Origin: Pseudothauera lacus
Lineage (GTDB): Bacteria; Pseudomonadota; Gammaproteobacteria; Burkholderiales; Rhodocyclaceae
Reading direction: 5' to 3'
Assembly: GCF_003034845.1 (NCBI RefSeq)
Contig: NZ_PZKC01000004.1
Location: forward strand, 62,001-126,000
DNA length: 64,000 bases
Under the pieces are notes generated by a model, which was given only the letters and a program-made list of their open reading frames with translations, did not search any database and was not told the origin of the DNA. The translations under genes were made by a program, and so were the position numbers. This document shows, piece by piece, positions 24,678-33,904 of this stretch; position 1 is the stretch's first letter; each line of letters opens with the position of its first letter.

Positions 24678-26816
24678 CTAGCGGTTGGCGGGCGGCTCAC
24701 CAAGCGTGTCGCCGGCCGCTGGCAGTCTTGAGGGCACGGCAAGCTCGGTTGCGGGCGGCGGCGGTGGGGGCTCGCTGCTGCGCTCGCCGCGCGGTGGCAG
24801 GATGAATTCGTGCGGGCGGGTGAGCAGGCGCTGCAGCACCAGGCGGCCGAGGCTGCGTGCGTGGTCGAAGGTGATGCGGCGCGCGCGCATGGCGACGTAG
24901 AGGGTCAGTGAGAAGCTCACCGCGAGGTTCACCAGGCCGATGCCGGCGACGCCGGCGGCGGTCACGGCCACCATCTGCCAGCTCATCATGAAGTCCAGTG
25001 CCGCCGAGGCGTAGCCGACGTAGGCCGACGAGAAGGCGATGTGGCGGATGTCCAGTGGCAGGCCGAAGAGCACGCCGAGCGCGGTGGCGCCGCCGAGCAG
25101 AAAGCCGAAGAAGAAGTTGCCGGCGAGTGCGCCGAGGTTGTTCTCGACGTAGCTGGCGACCCGCCCCATGCGAGCTTCGCCGAGCAGGCGGCGCGGCCAG
25201 CGCAGCTGGCGCAGGCGCTGGGGGATGCGGTTGTAGGCCGAGAGGTTGTCGTAGTAGCCGGCGATGAGGCCGGAGAGAAACAGGCACACGCCGGCGACGG
25301 CGGCGAAGAACAGCGCGCCGCCGCGCGGATCCACTTCGGCGAGGAGCTTGTGGGCCTCATCAGTGCTGACGAAGTGTGCGCCGCCGAGACTGTGGATGGC
25401 GAGGGCGATGAGCATTGCCAGCGGCACTGCGATGCCGACGTTGCCGAGGATGGCGGCAAACTGGCTGCGCGCGGTGCGTACGATGAGGTCGGCGAGGGCG
25501 TCGAGGCTGCGTGACTTGCCACGCGCCTCGCCGATCGAGGCGGCAATCGCGTTGGCGGTCATGGCCGGCTGCTTGGTGGCCACGGTGCCGCCAAGGACGT
25601 GGATGAGGGCGAAGCCGATGCCGTAGTTGAGGCAGAAGGTCAGCGCCTCGTTGAGGGGGGCAAAGCCCTGGCGGCCAAGGATGATCTTCAGCGCCGCCAT
25701 CAGGGCGATGATGAAGCCGCCGATGATGGCCGAGCGCAGGATGCCGAAGTACTCGCCGCGGGTGGCGGTGATGTAGCGCTCACCGGTGCGGCTGGCGCTC
25801 TCGGTCATGCGCAGGGAGAGCAGCTCGACGTTCTGCCCCCAGTAGTCGGAGAGGTTGTTCTTGCGGCACTCCGCGTGCACCAGGGTCTTGAACAGCGCCA
25901 CCGCCTGGCTGGCCACCGATACCGCGTTGCGGTCGGCGCGCAGGCGGGCGAGGAGATCGAGCAGGCAGGCGATGCGGTCGAGATGCTGGCGCAGGCGTTC
26001 GAGCTTGAAGGTCAGTGTCAGGCTGGTGCCGATCTTGCTGGCGCGGCGGCGGATGCGTTGCAGCACCTCGGCGCACTGGTCGAGCATCACGGTGAGGTGG
26101 CGTTCGTCTTCCAGGGCCGTACCGGGGTCGGCCCACCATGCGCGGTAGTGGGCAAGGTAGGCGAGCACTTCGGCGTTCTGTGCCAGGAAGGGCGATTCGT
26201 GCTGCTCGAGGGTGGGGTCGATGCGCACCAGTTCGGGCTCCAGCCCGATCGACGAGACGTGGTAGGAGAGCACGCGCAGGGCTTCGATGATCTCGTCGAG
26301 TACCTGCGGCGGCCTGCCGTGGTCGGTCTCCTCGACGGGGAAGAGCAGGCTGAAGAGCGCCTCCCACTGCGCGTCGTCGATGGCGTTGACCCACACCTCG
26401 TCATCGACGCGGTGGAACACCACGCTCAGCACGTCCTTCATGTAGGTGGTGTCGACGACTTCGGGCAGCAGGCGGCCGGAGATGCGCCGCGCGGTCTCGG
26501 AAAAGAAGCCGGTCGACGGCAACAGGCCCGAGGCGACGTACAGCGATACCTGCTTGCGCTCGCGGAACAGGCGCGCCAGCGCTGCGCTCATGCACTGGCG
26601 CAGGTCGTCGCGGGCAGCGAGCAGATCGATCAGGCGCTGCAGGCTTTGCCCGGCCTGCACGGTGTTGCTCGCGCGGCGCGGGCGGAGGTGGTCGATGAGC
26701 GCCACCCACGGCGCGACATCGTCGGCCGGGGGCGTGCAGAACTGCTGCAGGATGGCTTCAAGCGATTGTTTCAAAGGGGTTCTTCTGCGCCGTAAGAAGG
26801 ATTTGTTGCGGTGCAT
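24678..26816 (-). CDS. Gcr-type 'site-specific recombinase' family membrane protein
   Basis: This 712-residue protein matches the family named after Neisseria Gcr (PF10136/COG4389). About the first 340 residues are soluble and helical. The rest carries roughly seven hydrophobic segments, such as IIGGFIIALMAALKIIL and NVGIAVPLAMLIALAIH. The C-terminus is a Pro-rich cytoplasmic tail. Despite the family name, no tyrosine- or serine-recombinase active site is visible, and a multi-helix membrane protein is an unlikely recombinase, so I treat the function as unknown. I chose ATG 26816. It lacks a good ribosome-binding site, and a TTG at 26774 preceded by AGAAGAA is a possible alternative start. It is divergent from uup, with a 75-base shared upstream region. 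Confidence 0.8.
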   Translation of the reverse strand: MHRNKSFLRRRRTPLKQSLEAILQQFCTPPADDVAPWVALIDHLRPRRASNTVQAGQSLQRLIDLLAARDDLRQCMSAALARLFRERKQVSLYVASGLLPSTGFFSETARRISGRLLPEVVDTTYMKDVLSVVFHRVDDEVWVNAIDDAQWEALFSLLFPVEETDHGRPPQVLDEIIEALRVLSYHVSSIGLEPELVRIDPTLEQHESPFLAQNAEVLAYLAHYRAWWADPGTALEDERHLTVMLDQCAEVLQRIRRRASKIGTSLTLTFKLERLRQHLDRIACLLDLLARLRADRNAVSVASQAVALFKTLVHAECRKNNLSDYWGQNVELLSLRMTESASRTGERYITATRGEYFGILRSAIIGGFIIALMAALKIILGRQGFAPLNEALTFCLNYGIGFALIHVLGGTVATKQPAMTANAIAASIGEARGKSRSLDALADLIVRTARSQFAAILGNVGIAVPLAMLIALAIHSLGGAHFVSTDEAHKLLAEVDPRGGALFFAAVAGVCLFLSGLIAGYYDNLSAYNRIPQRLRQLRWPRRLLGEARMGRVASYVENNLGALAGNFFFGFLLGGATALGVLFGLPLDIRHIAFSSAYVGYASAALDFMMSWQMVAVTAAGVAGIGLVNLAVSFSLTLYVAMRARRITFDHARSLGRLVLQRLLTRPHEFILPPRGERSSEPPPPPPATELAVPSRLPAAGDTLGEPPANR

Positions 26817-26891
26817 TATCAACCGATGGGGGCACTGATGGTAGCAGACCGGTAGAATCGGCTCCTCGTTCATTTCCACCCACGCCCGCTG

Positions 26892-28808
26892 ATGCCGCTG
26901 CTTGCCGTAGAAAACGCCTGTCTCGCCTTTGGTCACGTCGATCTGCTCGATCACGCCGATTTCCAGCTCGACGCCGGCGAGCGTGTGGCGCTGATCGGGC
27001 GCAATGGCTCCGGCAAGTCCAGTCTGCTGCGCGCGCTCGCCGGGCAGGCGACGCTGGACGACGGGCGGGTGTGGCGTCAGGACGGCCTGAAGGTGGCCTA
27101 CGTGCCGCAGGAGCCTGATTTCGATCTCGCCGGCGAAGTCTTCGCCACCGTGGCTGCCGGCCTCGGCGACGCTGCGCGCCTGCTGGTGGACTACCACGCC
27201 GCGATGGTGGCGGTCGCCGAGCGTGCCGACGATGCTGCGCTGGCCCGTCTCGACCACCTCCAGCACGCCGTCGAGGCGGCCGACGGCTGGCGTCTCAACC
27301 AGCGTGTCGAACAGATGCTCGACCGCCTCGGTCTGGCCGCCGACGTTTCCGTCTCCAGCCTCTCCGGTGGCGGTGTGAAGCGCGTTGCGCTGGCGCGTGC
27401 ACTGGTCGCCGAACCCGACCTGCTGCTCCTCGACGAACCCACCAACCACCTCGACGTCGACGGCATCCTGTGGCTGGAGGCCCTGATCCGCGATTTTCGC
27501 GGCGCGGTGGTGGTGATCACCCACGACCGTGTCTTCCTCGACAACGTCGCCACCCGCATCATCGAGCTCGACCGCGGCCGCCTGGCGAGCTATCCGGGGC
27601 GTTTCGCCGACTACCAGCGCCGCAAGGGCGAGGAGCTGGAGGTCGAGGAAAAGGCCAACGCGCGCTTCGACAAGGTGCTGGCGCAGGAGGAGGTGTGGAT
27701 CCGCAAGGGCGTCGAGGCGCGCCGCACGCGCAACGAAGGTCGGGTACGGCGGCTGGAGGCGCTGCGCCGGGAGCGTGCCGCCCGTCGTGACCGCCTCGGC
27801 AACGTCAACCTGGCCGTGGACAGCGGCGAGAAGAGCGGCCAGATGGTTGCCGAGCTCACCGAGGTGAGCAAGCGCTACGGCGAACGCACGGTGGTGCGGG
27901 ACTTCTCCACCCGCATCCTGCGCGGTGACCGCATCGGCCTGATCGGCCCCAATGGCGCCGGCAAGACCACGCTGCTGAAACTCATCCTCGGCGACCTCGA
28001 ACCCGACAGCGGCACGGTGCGCCGCGGCACCCGCCAGACGGTGGCCTATTTCGATCAGCTGCGCGAACAGCTCGATCCCGAACTGCCGCTCACCGAGGTC
28101 ATCAGCCCGGGTTCGGACTACGTCGAGATCGGCGGCGAGAGGAAGCACGTCATCGGCTATCTGGGCGATTTCCTCTTCGCCCCGCAGCGTGCGCGCTCAC
28201 CGGTCAAGTCGCTCTCCGGCGGCGAGCGCAACCGCCTGCTGCTGGCACGGCTGTTTGCCCGCCCGGCCAATGTGCTGGTGCTCGACGAGCCCACCAACGA
28301 CCTCGACATCGAGACCCTCGACCTGCTCGAAGAACTGCTCGCCGGCTATCAGGGCACGCTCTTCCTGGTCAGTCACGACCGTGCCTTTCTCGACAACGTC
28401 GTCACCCAGGTGATTGCCGCCGAAGGCGACGGGCGCTGGGGCGAATACGCCGGCGGCTATGCCGACTGGCAGCGCGTCCGCCAGGCGCAGGCCGAGGATG
28501 CCGCGCGCGCGCCCAAGGTAGTGCCGGCAGCCGCCGCGCGGCCTGCAGCGGTGGCGGAGAAGGCGCCGGCGGCGCGCGCCGGCAAGCTCAGCTTCAACGA
28601 GAAGCGCGAGCTCGAGGCCCTGCCGGTGCGCATCGGTGAGCTGGAAGCGGAGCAGGCTGCCCTCCATGCGCGCATGGCCGATCCGGCGCTGTATCAGAAC
28701 GCACCGCAGGAAGTGGCGCAGTGCAAGGCGCGCCTGGAGGCCATCGACGGCGAGCTGGAGGCCGCAATGCTGCGCTGGGAGGCGCTGGAGACGCGCGCCG
28801 GGGGGTGA
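26892..28808 (+). CDS. uup: ABC-F family ATPase Uup
   Basis: This is a 638-residue soluble tandem ATPase. The first ABC domain has Walker A GRNGSGKSS, signature LSGGGVKR and DEPTNHLD. The second has GPNGAGKTT, LSGGERNR and DEPTNDLD. A charged linker joins the domains, and a C-terminal coiled-coil extension (after about residue 560) is typical of Uup. ABC-F proteins act on ribosomes, and Uup also affects recombination and transposon excision in E. coli. There are no membrane segments. The ATG at 26892 gives a normal-length protein. It ends two bases before the convergent GIDE gene. Confidence 0.93.
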   Translation: MPLLAVENACLAFGHVDLLDHADFQLDAGERVALIGRNGSGKSSLLRALAGQATLDDGRVWRQDGLKVAYVPQEPDFDLAGEVFATVAAGLGDAARLLVDYHAAMVAVAERADDAALARLDHLQHAVEAADGWRLNQRVEQMLDRLGLAADVSVSSLSGGGVKRVALARALVAEPDLLLLDEPTNHLDVDGILWLEALIRDFRGAVVVITHDRVFLDNVATRIIELDRGRLASYPGRFADYQRRKGEELEVEEKANARFDKVLAQEEVWIRKGVEARRTRNEGRVRRLEALRRERAARRDRLGNVNLAVDSGEKSGQMVAELTEVSKRYGERTVVRDFSTRILRGDRIGLIGPNGAGKTTLLKLILGDLEPDSGTVRRGTRQTVAYFDQLREQLDPELPLTEVISPGSDYVEIGGERKHVIGYLGDFLFAPQRARSPVKSLSGGERNRLLLARLFARPANVLVLDEPTNDLDIETLDLLEELLAGYQGTLFLVSHDRAFLDNVVTQVIAAEGDGRWGEYAGGYADWQRVRQAQAEDAARAPKVVPAAAARPAAVAEKAPAARAGKLSFNEKRELEALPVRIGELEAEQAALHARMADPALYQNAPQEVAQCKARLEAIDGELEAAMLRWEALETRAGG

Positions 28809-28809
28809 A

Positions 28810-29712
28810 TCAGAACTCGCCGAGGGCGGCCACAAGCGCGGCTGCGACGACCGCGCCGAAGAACACCAGAAGGTGGAACAGTGCCCACCAGCGATAGCGC
28901 CGGGCGAGGCGCTGGGGGTCGAGGTCGGAGATCAGGTAGAGACGGCGCCCGGCGGGTTTGCGCATCACGTGGGCCTCGGGGGCGGCAAGCACCTCGCGCT
29001 GGCGGGCGAGGACCTCGCGGCGGGCCTGGGCGCGCGCCAGTTCCCACTCCTGCAGGCTGATCTCGCCGTCGCCATCGAGATCGAAACGTTCCAGCAGCTC
29101 CTGCGGGCGGGTCTTCCAGTCGGCGAGCAGTTCGCCGACCTGGCGCGAGGTGTCGAGCTGCGGCGAGATGCTGCCGACGGTGGAAAACTCGCCGATGACA
29201 TAGAGCGGGTCGTGCTCGATCAGCGACCACTGGGTGTGGCGCTCCTGGCCCTGGGGGAAGACGTCGCGACGCTTGACCAGCATCTTGGCGCCCTCGGGAT
29301 CGACCGCGCATTCGCCGCTGCCGTCATCGAGCAGGAAGGAGACCTCGCTTTCCTGCGTGCCGGCGCGATACCACTTGCCGTCGGCACGCCGGCGTTCGGT
29401 GACCACCCGGTACCACAGCACCGGCAGACCGTTGATCGGTGAGCGCAACGGCGGGCCGGCGAGCGGGCGGCCGCGGCCGCGCAGCTCGGTATAGCCCTGC
29501 GCGGCCGAGGCGATCCGCGCGGTGGGGGTGTCGGCGATCAGGCGGGCATGACGCAGCGAGCGCCACCAGCCATAGAGACCGGTGAGCAGCAGCAGGGCGA
29601 TGGCCGTCAGGGTGCCGAGGTCGCGGTCCAGACGCAGCGCGACGAACACCAGGCCGAGCTGGATCAGCGGCAGGCTGATGTTGCCGAGGTCGCGGCGCAG
29701 GCGGGTCAGCAT
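28810..29712 (-). CDS. GIDE-domain membrane protein with a canonical EF-hand loop
   Basis: This is a 300-residue membrane protein. Two hydrophobic segments are N-terminal (about 12-28 and 35-50) and one is C-terminal (about 276-296). The middle resembles the GIDE domain, a family named from eukaryotic membrane E3 ligases; in bacteria it commonly accompanies lemA. Residues 211-222 read DLDGDGEISLQE, a textbook 12-residue EF-hand calcium loop with ligands at positions 1, 3, 5, 7, 9 and 12. Calcium sensing at the membrane is therefore plausible. It lies 10 bases downstream of lemA in one operon. No RING finger is seen, so ligase activity is not expected. Confidence 0.85.
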   Translation of the reverse strand: MLTRLRRDLGNISLPLIQLGLVFVALRLDRDLGTLTAIALLLLTGLYGWWRSLRHARLIADTPTARIASAAQGYTELRGRGRPLAGPPLRSPINGLPVLWYRVVTERRRADGKWYRAGTQESEVSFLLDDGSGECAVDPEGAKMLVKRRDVFPQGQERHTQWSLIEHDPLYVIGEFSTVGSISPQLDTSRQVGELLADWKTRPQELLERFDLDGDGEISLQEWELARAQARREVLARQREVLAAPEAHVMRKPAGRRLYLISDLDPQRLARRYRWWALFHLLVFFGAVVAAALVAALGEF

Positions 29713-29722
29713 GCTGCGGGGA

Positions 29723-30298
29723 TCAGGCGCGGAACAGCGCCTTCACGTCCACGTCGGCGGTTTCTGCGGCGGCAAAGCGCAGCAGCGGCTGGGCCTGGTA
29801 GCCGAACAGGCGGGCGACGAGGAGGTCGGGGAACTGCTCGATGCGGATGTTGTGCACATTGACCGACTCGTTGTACCACTCGCGGCGGTCGGCAATGGCG
29901 TTCTCCAGCGCGGTGATGCGGGTCTGCAGCTGCATGAAGTGTTCGTTGGCCTTGAGCTCCGGATAGGCCTCGGCAACTGCGAAGATCTGCCCGAGGCCGG
30001 CGCGCAGCATGCCTTCGGCGGCGCCCAGGGCGGGCACGTCGTGATCCTCGCGGGCGCTGGCAACGCGCGCCCGCGCCTCGGTGACGCGCACCAGGGTGTC
30101 CTGTTCGAACTGCTGGTACTGGCGGCATACCGCCACCAGCTTGGGCAGCTCGTCATGGCGCTGCTTGAGCAGCACGTCGATGTTCGACCACGCGCGGGCG
30201 ACGTTGTGCTTGAGCTGCACGAGGCCGTTGTAGATGACGATGCCGTAGATCAGCAGCACGACGATGGCCGCTGACAGCAAGGCGCCGGAAACGCTCAT
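29723..30298 (-). CDS. lemA: LemA family protein
   Basis: This 191-residue protein has one N-terminal membrane segment (about 5-24) and a long helical domain typical of LemA (YNGLVQLKHNVARAWSNIDVLLKQRHDELPKL, with later YNESVNVHNIRIEQFPDLLVARLFGY; only the family hallmarks are named here). The biochemical role of the family is unclear; members are membrane-anchored with a four-helix bundle. I chose ATG 30298, which has GGAGG 8 bases upstream and is preceded directly by a GTG. It is the first gene of a lemA-GIDE pair. Confidence 0.92.
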   Translation of the reverse strand: MSVSGALLSAAIVVLLIYGIVIYNGLVQLKHNVARAWSNIDVLLKQRHDELPKLVAVCRQYQQFEQDTLVRVTEARARVASAREDHDVPALGAAEGMLRAGLGQIFAVAEAYPELKANEHFMQLQTRITALENAIADRREWYNESVNVHNIRIEQFPDLLVARLFGYQAQPLLRFAAAETADVDVKALFRA

Positions 30299-30501
30299 CA
30301 CTGTATCCTCCCTGTTCCCGCGCGCATCTTATACTCGAACGGCCGCGGCATCATGCCTGCGGTGCCTTCAGCAATGACGATCGAGGCCATTGCCCGGCAA
30401 GCACCCACGCGCCAGCGCGGCCCGATGACGGGCTGTTGCGGCGCTGTTGCGGTGTGCGGTCCGCCTGCCGGGGCAAAGGCCAGAGCCACAGGACAGCGAT
30501 C

Positions 30502-31716
30502 TTGACCCCAGCCGATGCCTCCCTGCCGCTGCTGCGCCGCCCCGCCGTGGTGCTGGCCTGCGGTGCCCTGATCCTCACCCTGGCGATGGGGGTGCGCCAT
30601 ACCGGTGGACTCTTCCTGCCGCCGATGACCGCCGATCAGGGCTGGTCGCGCGAAACCTTCTCTTTTGCGATCGCCCTGCAGAACCTCATGTGGGGCCTCT
30701 TCCAGCCCTTTGCCGGGGCTTTTGCCGACCGCTGGGGGGCGGGGCGCACGCTGGCCGGCGGGGCGCTGCTGTACGTGCTCGGGCTGGTGATCATGGCGCA
30801 TGCGGACAGTGCGCTGGGCCTCAATGCCGGGGCCGGCCTGCTGGTCGGCATGGGGCTGGCCGGCACCACCTTCAGTGTCGTGCTCGGCGTGGTCGGCCGC
30901 ATGGCGCCGCCGGAAAAGCGCAGCCTGTGGCTGGGTATCGCGAGTGCCGGCGGCAGCTTCGGGCAGTTCGCGGTGCTGCCGGTGGGGCAGGCGCTGATCG
31001 TCGGTGTGGGCTGGCAGTCGGCGCTGCTGTGGCTGGCCCTCGGTGTGGCGCTGATCATCCCGCTGGCGCGCGCGGTCACCGGCACCGCGGGGAGCAACCA
31101 TGGCAATCAGACCTTCGGCGAGGCGCTCAACGAGGCCGCGCGCACGCCGAGCTTTCACTTCCTGTTCTGGAGCTTCTTCGTCTGCGGCTTCCAGACCGCC
31201 TTCATCATGCTGCATCTGCCGGCCTTCGTCGTCGATGGCGGGCTCTCGGCCAACATCGGCATGACCGCGGTGGCGCTGATCGGCCTGTTCAACATCGCCG
31301 GCTCCTTCCTGTCTGGCTGGCTGGGCGGGCTGTACAGCAAGAAATGGCTGCTGGCGTGGATCTATGCGCTGCGCGTGGTCGCCATCCTGGCCATTCTCTT
31401 CCTGCCGCTGAGCCCCGTGGTGCTGTATGCCTTTGCCGCCATCATGGGCTTGCTGTGGCTGGGCACGGTGCCGCTCACCAACGGCCTGGTGGCGCAGATC
31501 TTCGGTCTCAAGTTCGTCGGCATGCTGTACGGCATCGTCTTTCTCGGCCACCAGATCGGCGGCTTCCTGGGGGCCTGGCTGGGCGGGCGCATCTTCGACG
31601 CTTCCGGCAGCTATGAGCAGGCCTGGTGGCTGTCGATCGGCCTCTCGGTAGTGGCGGCGCTGCTCTGCCTGCCGGTGCGCGAGCGCGCGCTGGTGCGCGC
31701 CGGGGCGGCCTCATGA
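30502..31716 (+). CDS. Major facilitator superfamily transporter
   Basis: This 404-residue protein has about 12 membrane helices and the MFS signature loop (ADRWGAGR between helices 2 and 3). The central loop is short (TGTAGSNHGNQTFGEALNEA). Similar proteins are in the monocarboxylate/oxalate-formate-type MFS groups, but the substrate cannot be read from sequence. I chose TTG 30502, which has AGGA upstream and starts MTPADASLPLLRRP, placing the first helix properly. The frame is open further upstream without a good start. The stop overlaps a 44-codon ORF (ATGA), so the two are probably co-translated. Confidence 0.85.
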   Translation: MTPADASLPLLRRPAVVLACGALILTLAMGVRHTGGLFLPPMTADQGWSRETFSFAIALQNLMWGLFQPFAGAFADRWGAGRTLAGGALLYVLGLVIMAHADSALGLNAGAGLLVGMGLAGTTFSVVLGVVGRMAPPEKRSLWLGIASAGGSFGQFAVLPVGQALIVGVGWQSALLWLALGVALIIPLARAVTGTAGSNHGNQTFGEALNEAARTPSFHFLFWSFFVCGFQTAFIMLHLPAFVVDGGLSANIGMTAVALIGLFNIAGSFLSGWLGGLYSKKWLLAWIYALRVVAILAILFLPLSPVVLYAFAAIMGLLWLGTVPLTNGLVAQIFGLKFVGMLYGIVFLGHQIGGFLGAWLGGRIFDASGSYEQAWWLSIGLSVVAALLCLPVRERALVRAGAAS

Positions 31717-31847
31717 GGCGCTCCGTGCGCGTGCTGCTGCGCCTTGCCCTGGTGCTGGTGGCGCTGGCGGTGCTCGGCGCGCTCTTCGTCGCCTATCAGC
31801 AGCCGGAACTGCTGATCGATTTCACTAATCTGGTGTTCTGCGGCTGA
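31713..31847 (+). CDS. 44-residue single-span membrane peptide coupled to the MFS gene
   Basis: This short ORF starts MRRSVRVLLRLALVLVALA and continues through a single hydrophobic helix to a short tail ending VFCG. Four positive charges before the helix suggest N-in orientation. Its ATG overlaps the transporter stop (ATGA). Size, charge and position fit a small accessory subunit of the transporter, but I know no named family for it. Confidence 0.65.
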   Translation: MRRSVRVLLRLALVLVALAVLGALFVAYQQPELLIDFTNLVFCG

Positions 31848-31855
31848 GAGGGCGT

Positions 31856-32707
31856 TCAGCCGCCGACAAAGCGCGGAATGACCTCGGCGGGGGCGCCGAG
31901 GCGGGCGAGCAGCTGTTCGCGGCCGAGGTGGATGAGGCGTTCGATGGCGGCAATGTCATCGGGCAGCGCGGCGTCGTCCCAGCCGTGGGCGACGTGGCGG
32001 GCGAAATCGGCGGCCAGCAGGACGTTGCGCACGCGCGGGTTGTCGGCCTTGTTCTCGTTCATCAGGTCGATCAGCAGTTCGGGCAGCTTCCAGGCGTGCA
32101 CCAGGGCGGTCTGGATTTCCTTGGCGGTGGCGCCGAACACCGCACGCTGGGCGACCACGCTGCGCAGGTTGCGATCGCGGCGCTGCAGTTCATAGACCTC
32201 GGCGGTGAGGGCCGGGGCGCAGATCCAGCAGACGATGTCGGCGGTTTCCAGCAGCAGTGTGGCGACGGTGATCTCGTCCACGTCGAGGTCGTGGCGGACG
32301 ATGGCCCAGTCGCGCGCGAAATGCGCCGCACGGCGTGCGCGGCCGATGACCTTGAGCACGCCGAGGAGGGCCTTGGGGTGGGCGGCGAGGGTGTCTTCGA
32401 CGGTGGGCAGTTCGGCGAAGATGCGGAAGAAGGGCTCCAGCCCCATCATCATGATGGCGCGGTCGATGGTGGTGATGTCGTGGTTCTGGGCCTGCCGGCG
32501 ATGGGTCTGCAGGTAGGTGAGCAGACGGATGGTCATCAGCGGGTCGCGCAGCACCGTGGCGGCGATGCGCTTGCCGCTGAGCTTGTCCATCTCGCCCTGC
32601 ATCTCGGCCAGCTCGACGACGGTGCGGCGCAGCACCGGCAGGGGGCGGGCGGAGAAGTGGGCGACGTAGGCGTCGACGGAATCCAGTGCTTTGTCGAGCA
32701 GGGCCAT
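31856..32707 (-). CDS. HDOD domain protein
   Basis: This 283-residue protein has an HDOD domain, a non-catalytic relative of HD phosphohydrolases used in signalling and stress pathways. Features include LPVLRRTVVELAEM near the start, IDRAIMMMGLEPFFRIFAEL in the middle and a helical core that lacks an HD metal pair. There is no receiver or GGDEF domain attached. I chose ATG 32707, which has AGGTG 7 bases upstream; the longer open frame would cross its own promoter. It is divergent from acuI. Confidence 0.85.
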   Translation of the reverse strand: MALLDKALDSVDAYVAHFSARPLPVLRRTVVELAEMQGEMDKLSGKRIAATVLRDPLMTIRLLTYLQTHRRQAQNHDITTIDRAIMMMGLEPFFRIFAELPTVEDTLAAHPKALLGVLKVIGRARRAAHFARDWAIVRHDLDVDEITVATLLLETADIVCWICAPALTAEVYELQRRDRNLRSVVAQRAVFGATAKEIQTALVHAWKLPELLIDLMNENKADNPRVRNVLLAADFARHVAHGWDDAALPDDIAAIERLIHLGREQLLARLGAPAEVIPRFVGG

Positions 32708-32735
32708 GGGCTGCACCTGTGGTGTTGATGAGTCG

Positions 32736-32764
32736 ATTATCGACCGCTGCGTCGGGAATGCAAA
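32736..32764 (-). promoter_or_regulatory. Sigma-70-type promoter of the HDOD gene
   Basis: On the minus strand, TTTGCA (32764-32759) and GATAAT (32741-32736) are separated by 17 bases. The -10 lies about 29 bases before the start codon. Confidence 0.55.
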
Positions 32765-32815
32765 TGGCAGAACGCGGAAATTGCGTGTCGGCGCGGAGCT
32801 GACGCGCGATTTCGC

Positions 32816-32821
32816 TATAAT
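32816..32821 (+). promoter_or_regulatory. Consensus -10 box upstream of acuI
   Basis: A perfect TATAAT lies 65 bases upstream of the start, but no good -35 is found at 16-18 bases before it. An activator-dependent promoter is possible. Confidence 0.4.
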
Positions 32822-32886
32822 CCTCGGATATTCTTCGCCGAAAAGCGTATTGCCTTGTGCATGCGCGCGGCTCCGGGAGATTCGTC

Positions 32887-33882
32887 GTGACGCCCTCATT
32901 CAAGGCCCTGCTGATCGAACAGGATGACCAGCGCAAGGTCGTCTGCGCGCTGCAGCCGTTGACCGTCGACCAGCTCGATGCCGGCGAGGTGCTGATCCGG
33001 GTGCGCTATTCCAGCATCAACTACAAGGATGCCCTGGCCGCCACTGGTGCCGGCAAGATCATCCGCCGCTTTCCCTGTGTGGGCGGCATCGACATGGCCG
33101 GCGAGGTGGTCGACAGCGCCGACGCGCGCTTCCGCCCCGGCGATGCGGTGATCGCCACCAGCTTCGATATCGGCGTCTCGCATCACGGCGGTTATGCCGA
33201 ATATGCGCGCGTACCGGCGGCCTGGGTAGTGCCCCTGCCGGCAGGGCTGGATCTCTTCGAGGCCATGGCGCTGGGAACCGCGGGCTTCACCGCGGCGCTC
33301 GGCGTGGTGCGCATGGAGGATAACGGCCTGGCGCCGGCAAACGGCCCGGTGCTGGTCACCGGGGCCACCGGGGGCGTCGGCGGGCTGGCCATCGACATGC
33401 TCGCCCGGCTGGGCTATCACGTCGTTGCGCTGACCGGCAAGGCCGCCGAGAGCGACTACCTGAAGGGCCTCGGGGCGGCAGAGATCATGCTGCGTTCGAG
33501 CATCGACTTCGACAAGGTGCGCCCGCTCGAAGGGGCGCGCTGGGCCGGTGCGGTGGACAACGTCGGCGGACAGATCCTGCACTGGGTACTGGCCACCATG
33601 CAGCAGGCCGGCACGGTGGCGAGCATCGGCAATGCCGCCAGCTTCAACCTCAACACCACCGTGTTCCCCTTCATCCTGCGCGGGGTCAGCCTGCTCGGCA
33701 TCGATTCGGGTTACATGGGCTTCCCCACCCGTCAGCGGGTCTGGGAGCGTCTGGCCACCGACCTCAAACCGCGTCACCTCGCTGCGGTGACGCGTACCCT
33801 TACGCTCGACGAACTGCCGTCCGCCTTTGACGCCTACATCCGTGGCGAGGTCAAGGGGCGCACGGTGGTCCGCATTGCCTGA
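32887..33882 (+). CDS. acuI: Acrylyl-CoA reductase/quinone oxidoreductase, YhdH/AcuI family
   Basis: This is a 331-residue zinc-free medium-chain dehydrogenase/reductase. Family hallmarks are YSSINYKDALAATG near the N-terminus, the NADPH-binding VTGATGGVGGLAIDMLARLGY and GIDSGYMGFPTRQRVWERLA near the C-terminus. AcuI/YhdH enzymes reduce acrylyl-CoA to propionyl-CoA with NADPH. That fits the propionyl-CoA synthetase gene 1.3 kb downstream, since both feed propionyl-CoA. I chose GTG 32887, with GGGAG 7 bases upstream. Family assignment is firm; the physiological substrate is inferred. Confidence 0.9.
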   Translation: MTPSFKALLIEQDDQRKVVCALQPLTVDQLDAGEVLIRVRYSSINYKDALAATGAGKIIRRFPCVGGIDMAGEVVDSADARFRPGDAVIATSFDIGVSHHGGYAEYARVPAAWVVPLPAGLDLFEAMALGTAGFTAALGVVRMEDNGLAPANGPVLVTGATGGVGGLAIDMLARLGYHVVALTGKAAESDYLKGLGAAEIMLRSSIDFDKVRPLEGARWAGAVDNVGGQILHWVLATMQQAGTVASIGNAASFNLNTTVFPFILRGVSLLGIDSGYMGFPTRQRVWERLATDLKPRHLAAVTRTLTLDELPSAFDAYIRGEVKGRTVVRIA

Positions 33883-33904
33883 TCGACCGGGAGTTCCGCC
33901 GCGC

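Noticed and set aside
24678-26816. True site-specific recombinase
   Set aside because: The family carries this name, but the protein has about seven membrane helices and no tyrosine or serine recombinase active site.
24678-28148. Extended 1156-codon version of the Gcr-type gene reaching into uup
   Set aside because: The extra N-terminal part is antisense to uup; a start at 26816 gives a family-length protein.
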